A stretch of DNA of 64,000 bases. It comes from JACPDH01 sp041671505. Lineage in GTDB: Bacteria > Acidobacteriota > Thermoanaerobaculia > Gp7-AA8. A program made the position numbers and the translations under genes. Below the pieces are notes generated by a model, which saw only the letters and a program-made list of their open reading frames with translations, had not been told where the DNA came from and made no database searches. Where the stretch lies: positions 62,001 to 126,000 of the forward strand of contig JBAZBK010000015.1 of the NCBI GenBank assembly GCA_041671505.1, written 5' to 3'. How positions within the stretch are numbered: position 1 is the stretch's first letter; each line of letters starts with the position of its first letter. This document shows, one piece after another, positions 1 to 9,463 of this stretch.

Positions 1-2
1 GC

Positions 3-1382
3 CCCGTTACCGTGATCGCCGATCATCAGAGCATCCCCGCGCTGCAAGGTCTCGCATGGGGCTCCTCCGGCGTCATCCTTGCGGGCTCGACCGAGGTGGG
101 AGTCCATAAGGTGGCGGCATCGGGCGGCGCGTTCGAGCTCCTGACGAAACCTGACTCTGCCAGGAACGAAAGAGGACACGCGAATCCTCGTTTCCTTGCC
201 GACGGGCGCCGGTTCACGTTCGTGGCGCCGTTTCGCAATCCGGCCACGCACGAGCTATTGAAGCGGCTTTACGTCGGTTCGCTCGGCGCACCGAGTCGCG
301 AGATCGGTCCGACGAGCTCGAGCGTTTTCGTGGACGAATCGAGCGGCTACATGCTCTTCGTCAGCGATGGAACGCTGATGGCCGTGAAGTTCGACGCCGC
401 CAGCGGAACGACGAATGGCGATGCCGTTCCGATTCTCGACGACGTCTTCTACTTCGATCCGATCGGAAGCGCAAACGTGTCGCTCTCATCGACCGGCGTC
501 CTTACCGCGCAGTCTCGGGCGGGTGGCTCGCGCCTGCAGTGGCTCGATCTTGCAGGAAGGCGCCTGCCCGGCTTCGACGACATGCCGGTCGCGACCAACT
601 TCAGATTCTCGATCGACGGCGCGCGCGTCTTCGCCGGCGCGCTCGACACGAAGCTCGGCACGTACGACCTCTATGCGTTCGACGCCACGCGCAGCGGCGG
701 CACGCGCCTGACCTACGGGCGTGGCTGGGAGGCGCAGCCGGTGCCGGCGCGAGATGGCAAGTCGGTCTATTACGCGGCAGACCGGGTCGGCCCGCCCGAC
801 ATCATGCTGAAGACACTCGACAGCCCGGAAGAAGACCGGACGGTGCTTTCGGAGCTTTCGGTGCAGTTCCCGAACGACGTCTCTCCCGACGGCAAACTGC
901 TGCTCTACCAGACGGACCACGACCCGGCGATGCGGGTCGACCTCTGGATCCTTCCTCTGACCGGCGACGCGAAGCCGTATCCGTTCGTCCGGTCGCCCTA
1001 TGCGGAAGCGGGCGGCCGCTTCTCGCCGGACGGCACGCAGGTCTCGTACATGTCGAACGAGTCGGGGCGCACTCAGGTCTACGTGCGTCCGTTTCCGGGG
1101 CCAGGCCCTGCGCGTCAGGTGTCACAGACGACCGGCACCTTCCCGCGCTGGTCGCACGACGGTCGCTCACTCTTCTATCTCAGCGACGGAAAGCTGCTCC
1201 GCGCCACCGCGCCATTCACCGGCGAGCCCGAACTGCTGTTCGAGAACCGCGACATCGTGTCGTTCGAGCTCGCGCCCGACGAGACGCGAATTCTCGCGGT
1301 GATGACGACCGACTTCGACGCCTCTCCTCCGACCCGCGTGGTCACCGGCTGGCGCTCGCTGCTCGACAAGCACGGGAAGTGA
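3..1382 (+). CDS. PD40/TolB-like beta-propeller protein, 3' part (5' end outside window)
   Basis: The reading frame is open from the first bases, so the gene begins upstream of the window. The visible 460 residues are a chain of WD40-like propeller blades; SPDGK/SPDGT-type turns recur (for example SPDGKLLLYQTD and SPDGTQVSYMSNE). In this type of genome such C-terminal propellers are often attached to an N-terminal Ser/Thr kinase or a winged-helix domain, but nothing here shows which. It is probably a protein- or peptidoglycan-sensing surface, by inference. No catalytic residues are recognisable in the visible part. Confidence 0.8.
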   Translation, partial: PVTVIADHQSIPALQGLAWGSSGVILAGSTEVGVHKVAASGGAFELLTKPDSARNERGHANPRFLADGRRFTFVAPFRNPATHELLKRLYVGSLGAPSREIGPTSSSVFVDESSGYMLFVSDGTLMAVKFDAASGTTNGDAVPILDDVFYFDPIGSANVSLSSTGVLTAQSRAGGSRLQWLDLAGRRLPGFDDMPVATNFRFSIDGARVFAGALDTKLGTYDLYAFDATRSGGTRLTYGRGWEAQPVPARDGKSVYYAADRVGPPDIMLKTLDSPEEDRTVLSELSVQFPNDVSPDGKLLLYQTDHDPAMRVDLWILPLTGDAKPYPFVRSPYAEAGGRFSPDGTQVSYMSNESGRTQVYVRPFPGPGPARQVSQTTGTFPRWSHDGRSLFYLSDGKLLRATAPFTGEPELLFENRDIVSFELAPDETRILAVMTTDFDASPPTRVVTGWRSLLDKHGK

Positions 1383-1478
1383 CGGGCCTGCGCCCGCCAG
1401 GTGCAGTCGGGTTCGATCGCACCATCGAGTTCGTAGCCGCGACTCACCCGCAACGTTTCTTCCGCTCGTTCCCGGGGA

Positions 1479-1491
1479 TACAATCGTCCGC
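1479..1491 (+). promoter_or_regulatory. Candidate -10 (TACAAT) of a leaderless transcript
   Basis: TACAAT at 1479-1484 is followed by only 7 bases before the ATG at 1492, and there is no Shine-Dalgarno sequence. Transcription would therefore start at or next to the start codon. The same arrangement, with the same 7-base gap, precedes the gene starting at 24080 on the minus strand. Confidence 0.45.
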
Positions 1492-3219
1492 ATGAACACG
1501 GTTCTGCGGTTAGGGATTGTGACGGTCGTTGTCGCGCTCGCTGCGATGACGGCGTCCGGTGCGACCTACACGGTTACATCCGCGAACGACGCCGGCAGCG
1601 GATCGCTGCGGCAGGCGATACTCGATGCCAATGCGACTCCGGGGCCTGACGAGATCAGGTTTCCCACCACCGTGCCGCCGTTCACCATCGAGCTTGCGTC
1701 GCCGCTTCCTGTGATCGAGGACAGCGTCTCGATCGTCTCAACGTACGATCAAGTAAGGATCGATGGACGAAAGCTCGAATCGGGCAGCGGGATCGTGATC
1801 CATGCGGACCGCTCCAAGGTCGAAGGCCTCGTGCTCTTCGGGTTCCCGGGGCACGGCATCGAGGTTCGCGACGTTGCGTCGGTTGTCGTCTACGTGAACA
1901 AGGTCGGGTCGTCGGGGTCGCTTCCGCCGACCTCGGACGGGATCGCGCTCGGCGGTTCGGGCATCGTGCTGTCGAACGCGCGCAAGTGCAGTGTCAGCTT
2001 CAACTCTGTCGCGGATGCCGCCGACGGACTCGTGCTGTCTGGCGGTGGCGAGCATGATGTCTACTCCAACACCTTCGGCGGCCTGCGTGGAAACCGAGGC
2101 CGGGGGATCGTCGTCGTGGAGTCGAGCTCCAACTTCATCGGAGCCTATGAGTGCAACATTCTCTGCGTGGCGTCGGGCAACGTGATCTCATCCAACGGAA
2201 GCATCGGCATCCTGGTGCACGGTGATTCGAACATGATCGTTGGAAACTACGTGGGCGCCTTCGATTGGGGAACGGGTAGCGGAAACGGATCGCACGGAAT
2301 CGTGATCGGCGGAGAGTCGAACGTCGTCGAGTCGAACGCGCTGAGTGGAAATATGGGCGATGCGATCCGAGTGACCGACGGTTCGACCGTGATCACCACG
2401 AACGCGTTCTCGGGGAATGGCGGCGTGCCGATCGACCTCGCGGGGGACGGACCGACGCCTAACGACCAGCTCGACTCCGACACCGGTCCGGACGGGTTTC
2501 AGAATCATCCCGTCCTCACCGAGGTGGTGTCGAACGGATTTTCGACCCGATTCAGGGGAACGCTTTCGGGCGCGCCGAACGTGGAGGGTCAGATCGAGTT
2601 CGTCGGTGCTCCGTGGTGTCCTGGTTCCGCCGGAGCGTCTGCATCGCCGTGGGGTCTCGTGAAGCTGACGACCGACGAGCGCGGCACGGCGCAGCTCGAC
2701 GCCGTCTTCGCCACGGCGGTGCCTCCAGGAGGCGCGATTGCCGCGACCGCGACTGGCGCGGACGGGACTTCGGAAGTGAGCCCCTGCCTTCTCGTAGCCT
2801 CGTCCTCCGAAACGCGAGCAGACTTGTCGATTCGCCAGACGACCTCCCGCCCGAGGCTCCGGCCCGGCGAACGATTCACGATCGACGTCGAGCTCAGCAA
2901 TGCCGGCCCGGCTCCTTCGGGATTCGTGAGAATGAAGAATCTCCCGCCCACCGGAGCGAAGATCGTAGGAGCCTCGACGACGCTCGGTGACTGCTACCTC
3001 GACGGGTTTCACGAGTGCTACATCGGGGGGCTCCCGCCAGGCGGCACTGTTCACGTCACGCTCGACCTCGAGGCCACTGCGAGCTCAGGTCAGAACGTCA
3101 CGAACACGGCGAGCGCGATCAACGGCAAGGGAGAGCCCGACCCCGCTTCGGCAAACGACTCGTCGACTCTCGTAATCGGGGTCGAAGCTCCGGTCAGACA
3201 CCGTCCTGTTCGACGATGA
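1492..3219 (+). CDS. Secreted right-handed beta-helix protein with C-terminal DUF11/CARDB-like domain
   Basis: This 575-residue protein starts with a signal peptide (about residues 1-24). The mature N-terminus has the CSLREA-type opening YTVTSANDAGSGSLRQAI, usual in secreted parallel beta-helix proteins. Residues of about 90-330 carry NosD/pectate-lyase-like repeats rich in G-I-V-x-S and N-x-I/V turns. Residues of about 430-560 resemble a DUF11/CARDB Ig-like domain (ADLSIRQTTS, FTIDVELSNAGPAPSG). It is likely extracellular or surface-exposed, perhaps polysaccharide binding; no catalytic residue can be assigned. The start is the ATG directly behind a TACAAT box. No sorting signal is seen at the C-terminus, which ends in basic residues. 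Confidence 0.8.
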   Translation: MNTVLRLGIVTVVVALAAMTASGATYTVTSANDAGSGSLRQAILDANATPGPDEIRFPTTVPPFTIELASPLPVIEDSVSIVSTYDQVRIDGRKLESGSGIVIHADRSKVEGLVLFGFPGHGIEVRDVASVVVYVNKVGSSGSLPPTSDGIALGGSGIVLSNARKCSVSFNSVADAADGLVLSGGGEHDVYSNTFGGLRGNRGRGIVVVESSSNFIGAYECNILCVASGNVISSNGSIGILVHGDSNMIVGNYVGAFDWGTGSGNGSHGIVIGGESNVVESNALSGNMGDAIRVTDGSTVITTNAFSGNGGVPIDLAGDGPTPNDQLDSDTGPDGFQNHPVLTEVVSNGFSTRFRGTLSGAPNVEGQIEFVGAPWCPGSAGASASPWGLVKLTTDERGTAQLDAVFATAVPPGGAIAATATGADGTSEVSPCLLVASSSETRADLSIRQTTSRPRLRPGERFTIDVELSNAGPAPSGFVRMKNLPPTGAKIVGASTTLGDCYLDGFHECYIGGLPPGGTVHVTLDLEATASSGQNVTNTASAINGKGEPDPASANDSSTLVIGVEAPVRHRPVRR

Positions 3220-3326
3220 ATCGAGCACGCTTGCCTCGGAACCGAGCTCCAGGCGTTGGTGCCCGTTCGCGAAGGGCCATTTCGCGCATTCCGAATTTGC
3301 GCGATAATCGTGCCCTTCCAATCTCG

Positions 3327-5597
3327 ATGACGATGCAGCCAGGATCCCGACTCGGTTCCTACGAGATCATCGCGCCTCTCGGTGCCGGCGGCATGGGCGA
3401 GGTCTACCGCGCGAGCGACGCGCGCCTCGGGCGCGAGGTCGCGATCAAGGTGCTGTCCGAGAAAACGGCGAACGACCCTGCGAGTGTGGCGCGTTTCACG
3501 CGTGAGGCGCGCGCGGTCGCCGCCCTCAACCATCCGCACATCGTCACGATCTACTCGACGGAAGAAGAAGAAGGGATCCGCTTCATCACTATGGAGCTGG
3601 TGGAGGGACGCACGCTCGGAGAGCTGCTGCCCGCTGGCGGTCTACCGATGGCGCAGCTCTTCGACATCGCGATTCCGCTCTGCGACGCGCTGAGCGCGGC
3701 GCACCAGAAGTTGATCACGCATCGCGACCTCAAGCCGGCGAACGTGATGGTCTCCAACGACGGGCGGGTGAAGGTTCTCGACTTCGGTCTGGCGCGATCC
3801 GCCGAGCCCGAGCGGGCGCCGGGATCGCGCGAGGACGAGCAGACGGAGCTTCGTCTCACGCGATGCGGAACGATCGTCGGCACCATTCCCTACATGTCGC
3901 CGGAGCAGATCGAAGGGAAGCCTCTCGACCCGCGCTCCGACCTCTTCTCCCTCGGCATCATGCTCTACGAGATGGTGACGGGCCGTCGACCGTTCAACGG
4001 CGATTCGTCGCCGGCGTTGATGGCGTCGATCATGCGCGAGCAGCCGCGGCCCGCCGTCGAGCTTCGCGCCGACGTCCCGGTCGAGCTCTCCCGCCTCATC
4101 GATCGCTGCCTCGGGAAGCAGCCGCACGAGCGTATCCAGACGGCGGGGCTGCTGCTCGAAACGCTGAGGATGCAGCGGCGTGCCTGGGAGTCGGCGGCGG
4201 GTGTCTACACTCCGATCGGTGCCGCGCCTCCCGCGCCGTCCATCGCCGTCATGCCCTTTGCGGACATGAGCGCGGCCAGAGACCAGGACTGGTTCTGCGA
4301 GGGGATGGCCGAGGAGATCATGAACTCGCTCGCATCGGTTCGCGAGCTTCGCGTCTCCTCGCGAACCTCGACGTTCAAAGTGAGCCGCGACGGCGCCGAC
4401 CTCAATGCCATCGCCTCCGCGCTCTCGGTGAGCCACGTGCTCGAGGGGAGCGTCCGCACCGCGGGCAGTCGCGTCCGCGTCACCGCGCGCCTAACCGAAG
4501 TGGCGGGCGACGCACAGCTCTGGTCGGAGCGCTACGACCGCGAGGTCGCCGATCTCTTCGCGGTGCAGGACGAAATTGCCGCGAGCGTGGTCGCGGCGAT
4601 CAAAGTCCAGCTGACACACGATGGACGCGTCGTCGCTCCGCGAGAGCAGGTGAGGAACATCGACGCCTACCGGCTCCACCTGCGGGGCCGTTTTCTCCGT
4701 CACACGAAGAACGACCATGCCGGCGCGCTCGCGAGCTTCGAAGAGGCGGTGAGGCTCGATCCCGACTACGCGCCCGCGTGGGTCGGCGTCGCCGAGGTGA
4801 ACGTTCTCGCAGCGCATTACGGAATGATCCCTGCGCGTACCGCGTGCTCGCGCGCGAGGGAGGCGCTGGCGACGGCGGCGAGGCTTCAGGGCGATTCGCC
4901 CGAGGCCTTGTATGTCGAGGGGTTTGCAGCGTTCGTCGAGAGGCGCTGGGAACCGTGCGAGGTTGCGTATCGCAGGGCGCTCGAGCTGCGCCCCGCGCAC
5001 GTTCAGGCGCTGGGCTCGTTCGGGCTCATCCTCTCCGCCCGCCAGAGGTTCGACGAGGCCCGCCCGTTTCTCGAACGAGCGCGCGAGGCCGACCCGCTTG
5101 CGGCGTTTCCGCTCGCCATCACCGGGGCCGCGCTCGTTACCGAGGGTCGCCTGCTCGATGCGCTCCGATTCTTCGACGACGCGTTCGCATTCGAGAGCGA
5201 GAATTCGCTGGCGCTCTGGGGCGCGGGGATCGCGCAGGTAGCGCTCGGCCGGTACGACGAGGGAATTGCGCTTCTGGAAAAGGGAGTCGCCGTATCGCGC
5301 AGGGCGGCCTTCTTCGTCGGCCTGCTCGGATGGGGGCTTGCGTCCGCGGGACGCGCGGACGAGGCGCGAGCGATTCTCGAGGAGTTGCGCTCGCGCGAGG
5401 GCGAGGAATCGGTCTGCGTGAGCGACGCGTGGCTTCTTGCTGCGTTAGGCGACCGCGACGCGGCGTTCGCCGCGCTGTCGCTGGCAGAAGAAGCCGGCCG
5501 CGCGTTCGTCACCTATCCGGGCCTTCCGGGCTTCGACCCGCTGCGCGACGACCCGCGCTTCACCGCACTGCTCGGCAGGCTCGGGCTCCAGCCCTGA
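3327..5597 (+). CDS. Soluble Ser/Thr protein kinase with FlgO/TolB-N-like domain and TPR repeats
   Basis: This 756-residue protein has a Hanks-type kinase domain at about 12-280: glycine loop GAGGMGEVY, VAIK lysine 41, HRDLKPANV catalytic loop, DFG, and MSPEQ in the P+1 region. Residues of about 300-430 form the domain often found behind adenylate cyclases and kinases (IAVMPFADMS, FCEGMAEEI, VLEGSVR). About 430-740 are TPR repeats. No membrane helix is visible, so it should be cytosolic, unlike PknB. The frame is open upstream to 3015, but the ATG at 3327 begins right before the kinase fold and lies 18 bases behind a GATAAT box. It sits back to back with FHA proteins that could read phospho-Thr, which is an inference. 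Confidence 0.88.
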   Translation: MTMQPGSRLGSYEIIAPLGAGGMGEVYRASDARLGREVAIKVLSEKTANDPASVARFTREARAVAALNHPHIVTIYSTEEEEGIRFITMELVEGRTLGELLPAGGLPMAQLFDIAIPLCDALSAAHQKLITHRDLKPANVMVSNDGRVKVLDFGLARSAEPERAPGSREDEQTELRLTRCGTIVGTIPYMSPEQIEGKPLDPRSDLFSLGIMLYEMVTGRRPFNGDSSPALMASIMREQPRPAVELRADVPVELSRLIDRCLGKQPHERIQTAGLLLETLRMQRRAWESAAGVYTPIGAAPPAPSIAVMPFADMSAARDQDWFCEGMAEEIMNSLASVRELRVSSRTSTFKVSRDGADLNAIASALSVSHVLEGSVRTAGSRVRVTARLTEVAGDAQLWSERYDREVADLFAVQDEIAASVVAAIKVQLTHDGRVVAPREQVRNIDAYRLHLRGRFLRHTKNDHAGALASFEEAVRLDPDYAPAWVGVAEVNVLAAHYGMIPARTACSRAREALATAARLQGDSPEALYVEGFAAFVERRWEPCEVAYRRALELRPAHVQALGSFGLILSARQRFDEARPFLERAREADPLAAFPLAITGAALVTEGRLLDALRFFDDAFAFESENSLALWGAGIAQVALGRYDEGIALLEKGVAVSRRAAFFVGLLGWGLASAGRADEARAILEELRSREGEESVCVSDAWLLAALGDRDAAFAALSLAEEAGRAFVTYPGLPGFDPLRDDPRFTALLGRLGLQP

Positions 5598-5600
5598 CGG

Positions 5601-7139
5601 TCACGCGACTTCGAACGCGATCGCATCGCCGAGAGCGAGCCTGTCGCCCGCGACGAGGCGCGACTGGCGGACCTTCGCTCCGTTGATCCAGGTCCCGTTC
5701 GATGAGCCGCGGTCGACGGCCACGAGCGTGCCGTCGCGGTAGCCGACCCATGCGTGCCGTCTCGACACCTGCGGGTCGGGCACGATGATCTGGGACATCG
5801 AAGGATCGCGGCCGAAGACGAGACCCGCCGGGCCGACCTCGAATCGCTTGCCCAGCAGCGGCCCCGCGGTGCAGAGCAGCGCGGCGCCCGCGGTTCCGGC
5901 GAGAACCTCGGGCGGCAGCGGCTGCTCCAGAGAGAGGCGACGCACGACTTCCTGCGGTAGAGGCTGATCGAGCGAGAGGCGCCTCACGACCTCGGCGGGG
6001 AGCGGCTGCTCGAGAGAAAGCCGCCTCACCAGCTCGGGCGAAGGAGGCGCAGTGACGGGAGAAAGCCCGGCGTTCGCGCGCGCCTGCCGGAGCTGCGCGA
6101 GCAGCGTCGCATGCATGCCATCGGCATCGTCGTCGTTGCCGCGGCTCAGGCGCCATGCATGGAACGCGAACGTCGTCGCCGCCCGGTGGAAGCGGACGCG
6201 TCGTCTCCAGGCGCCGAAGCCTCGGCCGAAGAGCGCTCCAACCGAGGCGGAGAGGCGTCCCGTCACCGAGCAGAGGCTGACGAGATCGTCGCCCGAGAGA
6301 ACCCCCTCGTCGACGATCGACTCGAGGTGGAGCCTGACGACGCGCGCTTCGCGCCGCAGCGAGAAGAGGGCGATCACGACGACGGCGACGAGCGCCGGAA
6401 TCATGATGACGAGGTAGGTGAGGAAGAAGACCGCGCCGAAGCTCGCCGAGAGATTCCAGAAGGCATGGAGCATCATCGCGAAACCGAGACCTAACGGAGG
6501 GGCGAGCCACTTCACCCAGGCGCTGTTCGCCTCGCGCGCGGCCCCGAGTCCGATGCCGGTCATGCTCGTGAAGAGAGGGTGGGAGAAGGGGGCGATCACG
6601 CCGCGGAGGAAGAAGACGCCGGTGACCTCTCCGGTCGAAACGGCGCGGCCGTAGTACGCGATGTTCTCCGTCATCGCGAAGCCGAGCGCGACCATCGCCG
6701 CGTAGACGATCCCGTCGGTCACGTTGTCGAACTCGTCGCGCTTCCAGAAGAAGAGAAGAAGGAGCGCGAGTCCCTTGGCGAACTCCTCGACGAGCGGCGC
6801 GGAGATGACCGCGCCGAGCGCGTCGCCGGCGTCTCCGGCCGCGGCGCGGAAGACCGCCATGTTGGCCGTGTTGAGAACGAGCGACACGAACGTTGCGATC
6901 GCCGCGCCCCAGAGGAAACATAGCGCGAGCAGCCACCACGGCTCCGGCTCAAAGCGGTCGAGCCAGAGGGGGAAGAGCAGGTAGATCGGGACGGGAACCG
7001 TCGCAAGAAGAAAGCCGAGGACGAATCCCATCGGCCCTGTGTCGAATCCGATCATCAACAGGCTCAGCAGTCCGAGCACAGCGGACACGAGAATGATCAG
7101 GGCCGAGACGACCCAGGTGATGGCGCGGGTCCGGTTCAT
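5601..7139 (-). CDS. PrsW-family intramembrane protease fused to an FHA domain
   Basis: The 512-residue protein begins with about eight membrane segments carrying PrsW motifs: APLVEEFAKGL (the EExxK type glutamates), GFAMTENIAYY, FSHPLFTSM and LHAFWN. This is the glutamic-type intramembrane protease family that cleaves anti-sigma factors such as RsiW. A cytosolic tail follows with a threefold 15-residue repeat, then a C-terminal FHA domain (VFGRDPSMSQ, VSRRHAWV, SSNGTWING), which binds phospho-Thr peptides. The start is an ATG at 7139; the frame is open much further upstream but that part is not protein-like. It is divergent from the FHA-GAF-PP2C gene and ends 3 bases from the kinase gene on the other strand. 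The fusion suggests proteolysis gated by Ser/Thr phosphorylation. Confidence 0.85.
   Translation of the reverse strand: MNRTRAITWVVSALIILVSAVLGLLSLLMIGFDTGPMGFVLGFLLATVPVPIYLLFPLWLDRFEPEPWWLLALCFLWGAAIATFVSLVLNTANMAVFRAAAGDAGDALGAVISAPLVEEFAKGLALLLLFFWKRDEFDNVTDGIVYAAMVALGFAMTENIAYYGRAVSTGEVTGVFFLRGVIAPFSHPLFTSMTGIGLGAAREANSAWVKWLAPPLGLGFAMMLHAFWNLSASFGAVFFLTYLVIMIPALVAVVVIALFSLRREARVVRLHLESIVDEGVLSGDDLVSLCSVTGRLSASVGALFGRGFGAWRRRVRFHRAATTFAFHAWRLSRGNDDDADGMHATLLAQLRQARANAGLSPVTAPPSPELVRRLSLEQPLPAEVVRRLSLDQPLPQEVVRRLSLEQPLPPEVLAGTAGAALLCTAGPLLGKRFEVGPAGLVFGRDPSMSQIIVPDPQVSRRHAWVGYRDGTLVAVDRGSSNGTWINGAKVRQSRLVAGDRLALGDAIAFEVA
5907..6042 (-). repeat. Threefold 45-bp coding repeat (RRLSLEQPLP linker)
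   Basis: Within the PrsW-FHA gene the linker contains three copies of a 15-residue unit, VVRRLSLEQPLPPE-like. Each has the RRLS sequence, which matches the RRxS consensus of basophilic kinases. The copies differ by a few silent and conservative changes. Confidence 0.8.
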
Positions 7140-7247
7140 GGAATCGAGTTGAGCGTGCGCGATGATCGTAACAAAGGCTGGTAGAATTCGGCATTCCATC
7201 ATCAAGCTGTCCGTAACTTCGACCGCAGCAAGCACGGGAGAGATCGA

Positions 7248-8957
7248 GTGCCCAGAATCGCACTGACGGTGGAACTGCCCGACGCCACCCCGAAATCGTT
7301 TGCGGTGGACGCGGATGTCGTCTCCTTCGGGCGTGGCGCGAGTTGCACCGTTCCTCTCGACGACAAGTTCCTGTCGAGATTGCACGCGGAGCTCATCGCG
7401 GACGGGGGCGAGTGGATCCTGCGTGACTGCGGCAGCGCGAACGGGACCTTTCTCGACGGCGCCCGGGTCGACAAGCCGGTCGTGATCAAGACAGGCTCCG
7501 AGATCTCTCTCGGCAGGAGCAGGGTGAAGGTCGTTCGAGAGGCCTCCGAGGCGACCGGTTTCGAGATCACGCTCCGTGGCCACGCGAGCGATCCAAACTG
7601 GGACGAAGCGCCTCAGGTGACGGCCCCGCATTCGCTCGGCGCGCTCGTGGCCGAGCAGGCCGATGAAGTCTCGCCGATCACCGACCTCGTGCTGTCGGAG
7701 AGCGAGGTCGACAAGGCGGCGGATCGGGTGCGATTCAGCCTCGCGATGGAGCTCATAGCCGACCGTCCGATGGCAGACCTGTTCAAGATCATCGTCGACC
7801 AGGTGATGCTGTTGATGGCGCCTTCGCGCGTCGCGCTCGCGCTGCTGTCGCAGGACGGCGGCGACATCGAGGTCGTGCAGTATCGCGGAGACCAGTCGGA
7901 CGCTCTCGTCATCAGCCGGACGCTCCTCCGGGAAGTGATGCGCGACCGCAACGTGATCTCGTACACCGACATCGGCGCGAACGACTCGCTGTCGAGGGCG
8001 GCTTCGATCGTCGCGCAGAGCATCTACTCCGCGCTCTGCGCGCCGCTGATCGTGGGAGAGAGCGTTCTCGGCGTGCTGTACGTCGATTACCGCCTCTCGA
8101 AGCGCGTGATCACCCCGGAAGACGCGATGCTCGCGGCGCAGATCGCGCGGGTCGCTGCGATCAAGCTCGAATCGACTCGCCTGCGGGTCGCGGCACTCGA
8201 AAAGGAGCGGCTCGACGAGACGCTCAGGCTCGCGCAGGCGATTCAGATGCGGATGCTTCCGCAGGGCGTGCCGCCACTGACGCCCGAGTCGAGTGTCGAC
8301 ATCGCCGCGGAGCTCCGCCCCGCAAAGACTGTGGGCGGCGATTTCTACGACTACCATTTCGCGCCGGACCAGAAGCTCTACGTCTGCATTGGCGACGTTT
8401 CCGGGAAAGGAGTTCCCGCCGCGCTGATGATGGCGGTTACCCGCGCGCTCTTCCGCTCGCTGATTCTCCGCGGCGAATCTCCGGCGGGAATCATGTCGGC
8501 GATCAATCGGCAGCTCTGCGACGAGACCGACGCTGCGATGTTCGTCACGGCCTGGTGCGCGGTGCTCGACTTGAGAACCGGCGAGCTCTGCTGCAGCAAC
8601 GCGGGACACAATCCTCCGCTGCTCATCGACGCGAACGGGGAGGTCCGCGAGATCGCCACACGCCCTGGTCTCGTCCTCGGCTACCTCCCGCCGTTCAAGT
8701 ACATCGAGGAAACGGCAACCCTTCATCCGGGGGACGTGCTCTACCTCTATACCGACGGCATTTCCGAGGCGACGAACCTCTCCGACGAGCTCTTCTCGGT
8801 CGACCGCCTCAAGGAAGCTCTCCGCGGCAGCGCCGATGGAAGCGCCGCGAACATCGCTCTCGCGACCCTCTCGGCGGTTGAGAAATTCGTCGGCGAGGCT
8901 CCGCAGTCTGACGATCTGACCCTGCTCTGCTTCCGTTACATCAAGCCTCCCGCGTGA
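7248..8957 (+). CDS. FHA-GAF-PP2C (SpoIIE/RsbU-type) protein serine phosphatase
   Basis: The 569-residue protein starts at GTG 7248. Residues 1-100 are an FHA domain (VVSFGRGASC, LSRLHAELI, SANGTFLDG). About 150-310 form a GAF domain, followed by a short coiled coil (LEKERLDETLRLAQAIQMRMLP), and about 340-565 form a PP2C phosphatase of the SpoIIE/RsbU class: KTVGGDFYDY, IGDVSGKGVPAALMM, SNAGHNPP, YTDGISEA, DDLTLLCFRY, all metal-binding aspartates present. In partner switching it would dephosphorylate the STAS antagonist encoded two genes downstream (9460-9750). The operon phosphatase - RsbW-like kinase - STAS is tightly packed. Confidence 0.9.
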   Translation: MPRIALTVELPDATPKSFAVDADVVSFGRGASCTVPLDDKFLSRLHAELIADGGEWILRDCGSANGTFLDGARVDKPVVIKTGSEISLGRSRVKVVREASEATGFEITLRGHASDPNWDEAPQVTAPHSLGALVAEQADEVSPITDLVLSESEVDKAADRVRFSLAMELIADRPMADLFKIIVDQVMLLMAPSRVALALLSQDGGDIEVVQYRGDQSDALVISRTLLREVMRDRNVISYTDIGANDSLSRAASIVAQSIYSALCAPLIVGESVLGVLYVDYRLSKRVITPEDAMLAAQIARVAAIKLESTRLRVAALEKERLDETLRLAQAIQMRMLPQGVPPLTPESSVDIAAELRPAKTVGGDFYDYHFAPDQKLYVCIGDVSGKGVPAALMMAVTRALFRSLILRGESPAGIMSAINRQLCDETDAAMFVTAWCAVLDLRTGELCCSNAGHNPPLLIDANGEVREIATRPGLVLGYLPPFKYIEETATLHPGDVLYLYTDGISEATNLSDELFSVDRLKEALRGSADGSAANIALATLSAVEKFVGEAPQSDDLTLLCFRYIKPPA

Positions 8958-9013
8958 GCTCCAATCGCTGCGGGCCGACGCGACCCGCAGTCTGTCGTGC
9001 ACAGGATCCTGCA

Positions 9014-9463
9014 ATGTCCGAAGAAACCGAGCGCCACGATGAGCGAGCACCATCCGAGCCCTCGCTCGTGCGTCTGCCGCGACGCATCGACGCGCTCGCG
9101 CGGCTTTTCGAGTTCTCGGAAGCCTTCTGTCACGCGGATGGGGTCGATCCCGGGACGAGAAGCCGCACCGACTTCGTGCTCGAAGAGATCTTCACGAACT
9201 TCGTGAAGTACAACGCGGCGGGAACAGGTGACATCGAGGTGGCGCTCCGCACCTGCGACGGGCTGGTCGAGATCTGCGTCACCGACTTCGATTCGGAGCG
9301 TTTCGACCTGCGCGAGCACGCCGAAGTGGCAGTCGACGCGCCGCTCAGCGAGAGGACTCCGGGGGGCCTCGGCATCCACCTCGTGAAGAAGTTTGCGAAA
9401 CGGATCGACTACGATTATCAGAATCGGATGAGCAGGATCACAATTTACCTGGAGTTGGGGTGA
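9014..9463 (+). CDS. RsbW/SpoIIAB-like ATP-binding anti-sigma/switch kinase
   Basis: This is a small GHKL ATPase (149 residues) with an N-box VLEEIFTNFVKYN and a G-box GGLGIHLVKKFAKRIDY. Proteins of this type phosphorylate a STAS antagonist on Ser and bind a sigma factor or another target. The ATG at 9014 is chosen because AGGA lies 7 bases before it. A GTG at 8954, overlapping the upstream stop, would add 20 unconserved-looking residues. The gene overlaps the STAS gene by 4 bases, so translation is coupled. No sigma-B-type gene is adjacent, so the target may be elsewhere or not a sigma factor. Confidence 0.87.
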   Translation: MSEETERHDERAPSEPSLVRLPRRIDALARLFEFSEAFCHADGVDPGTRSRTDFVLEEIFTNFVKYNAAGTGDIEVALRTCDGLVEICVTDFDSERFDLREHAEVAVDAPLSERTPGGLGIHLVKKFAKRIDYDYQNRMSRITIYLELG

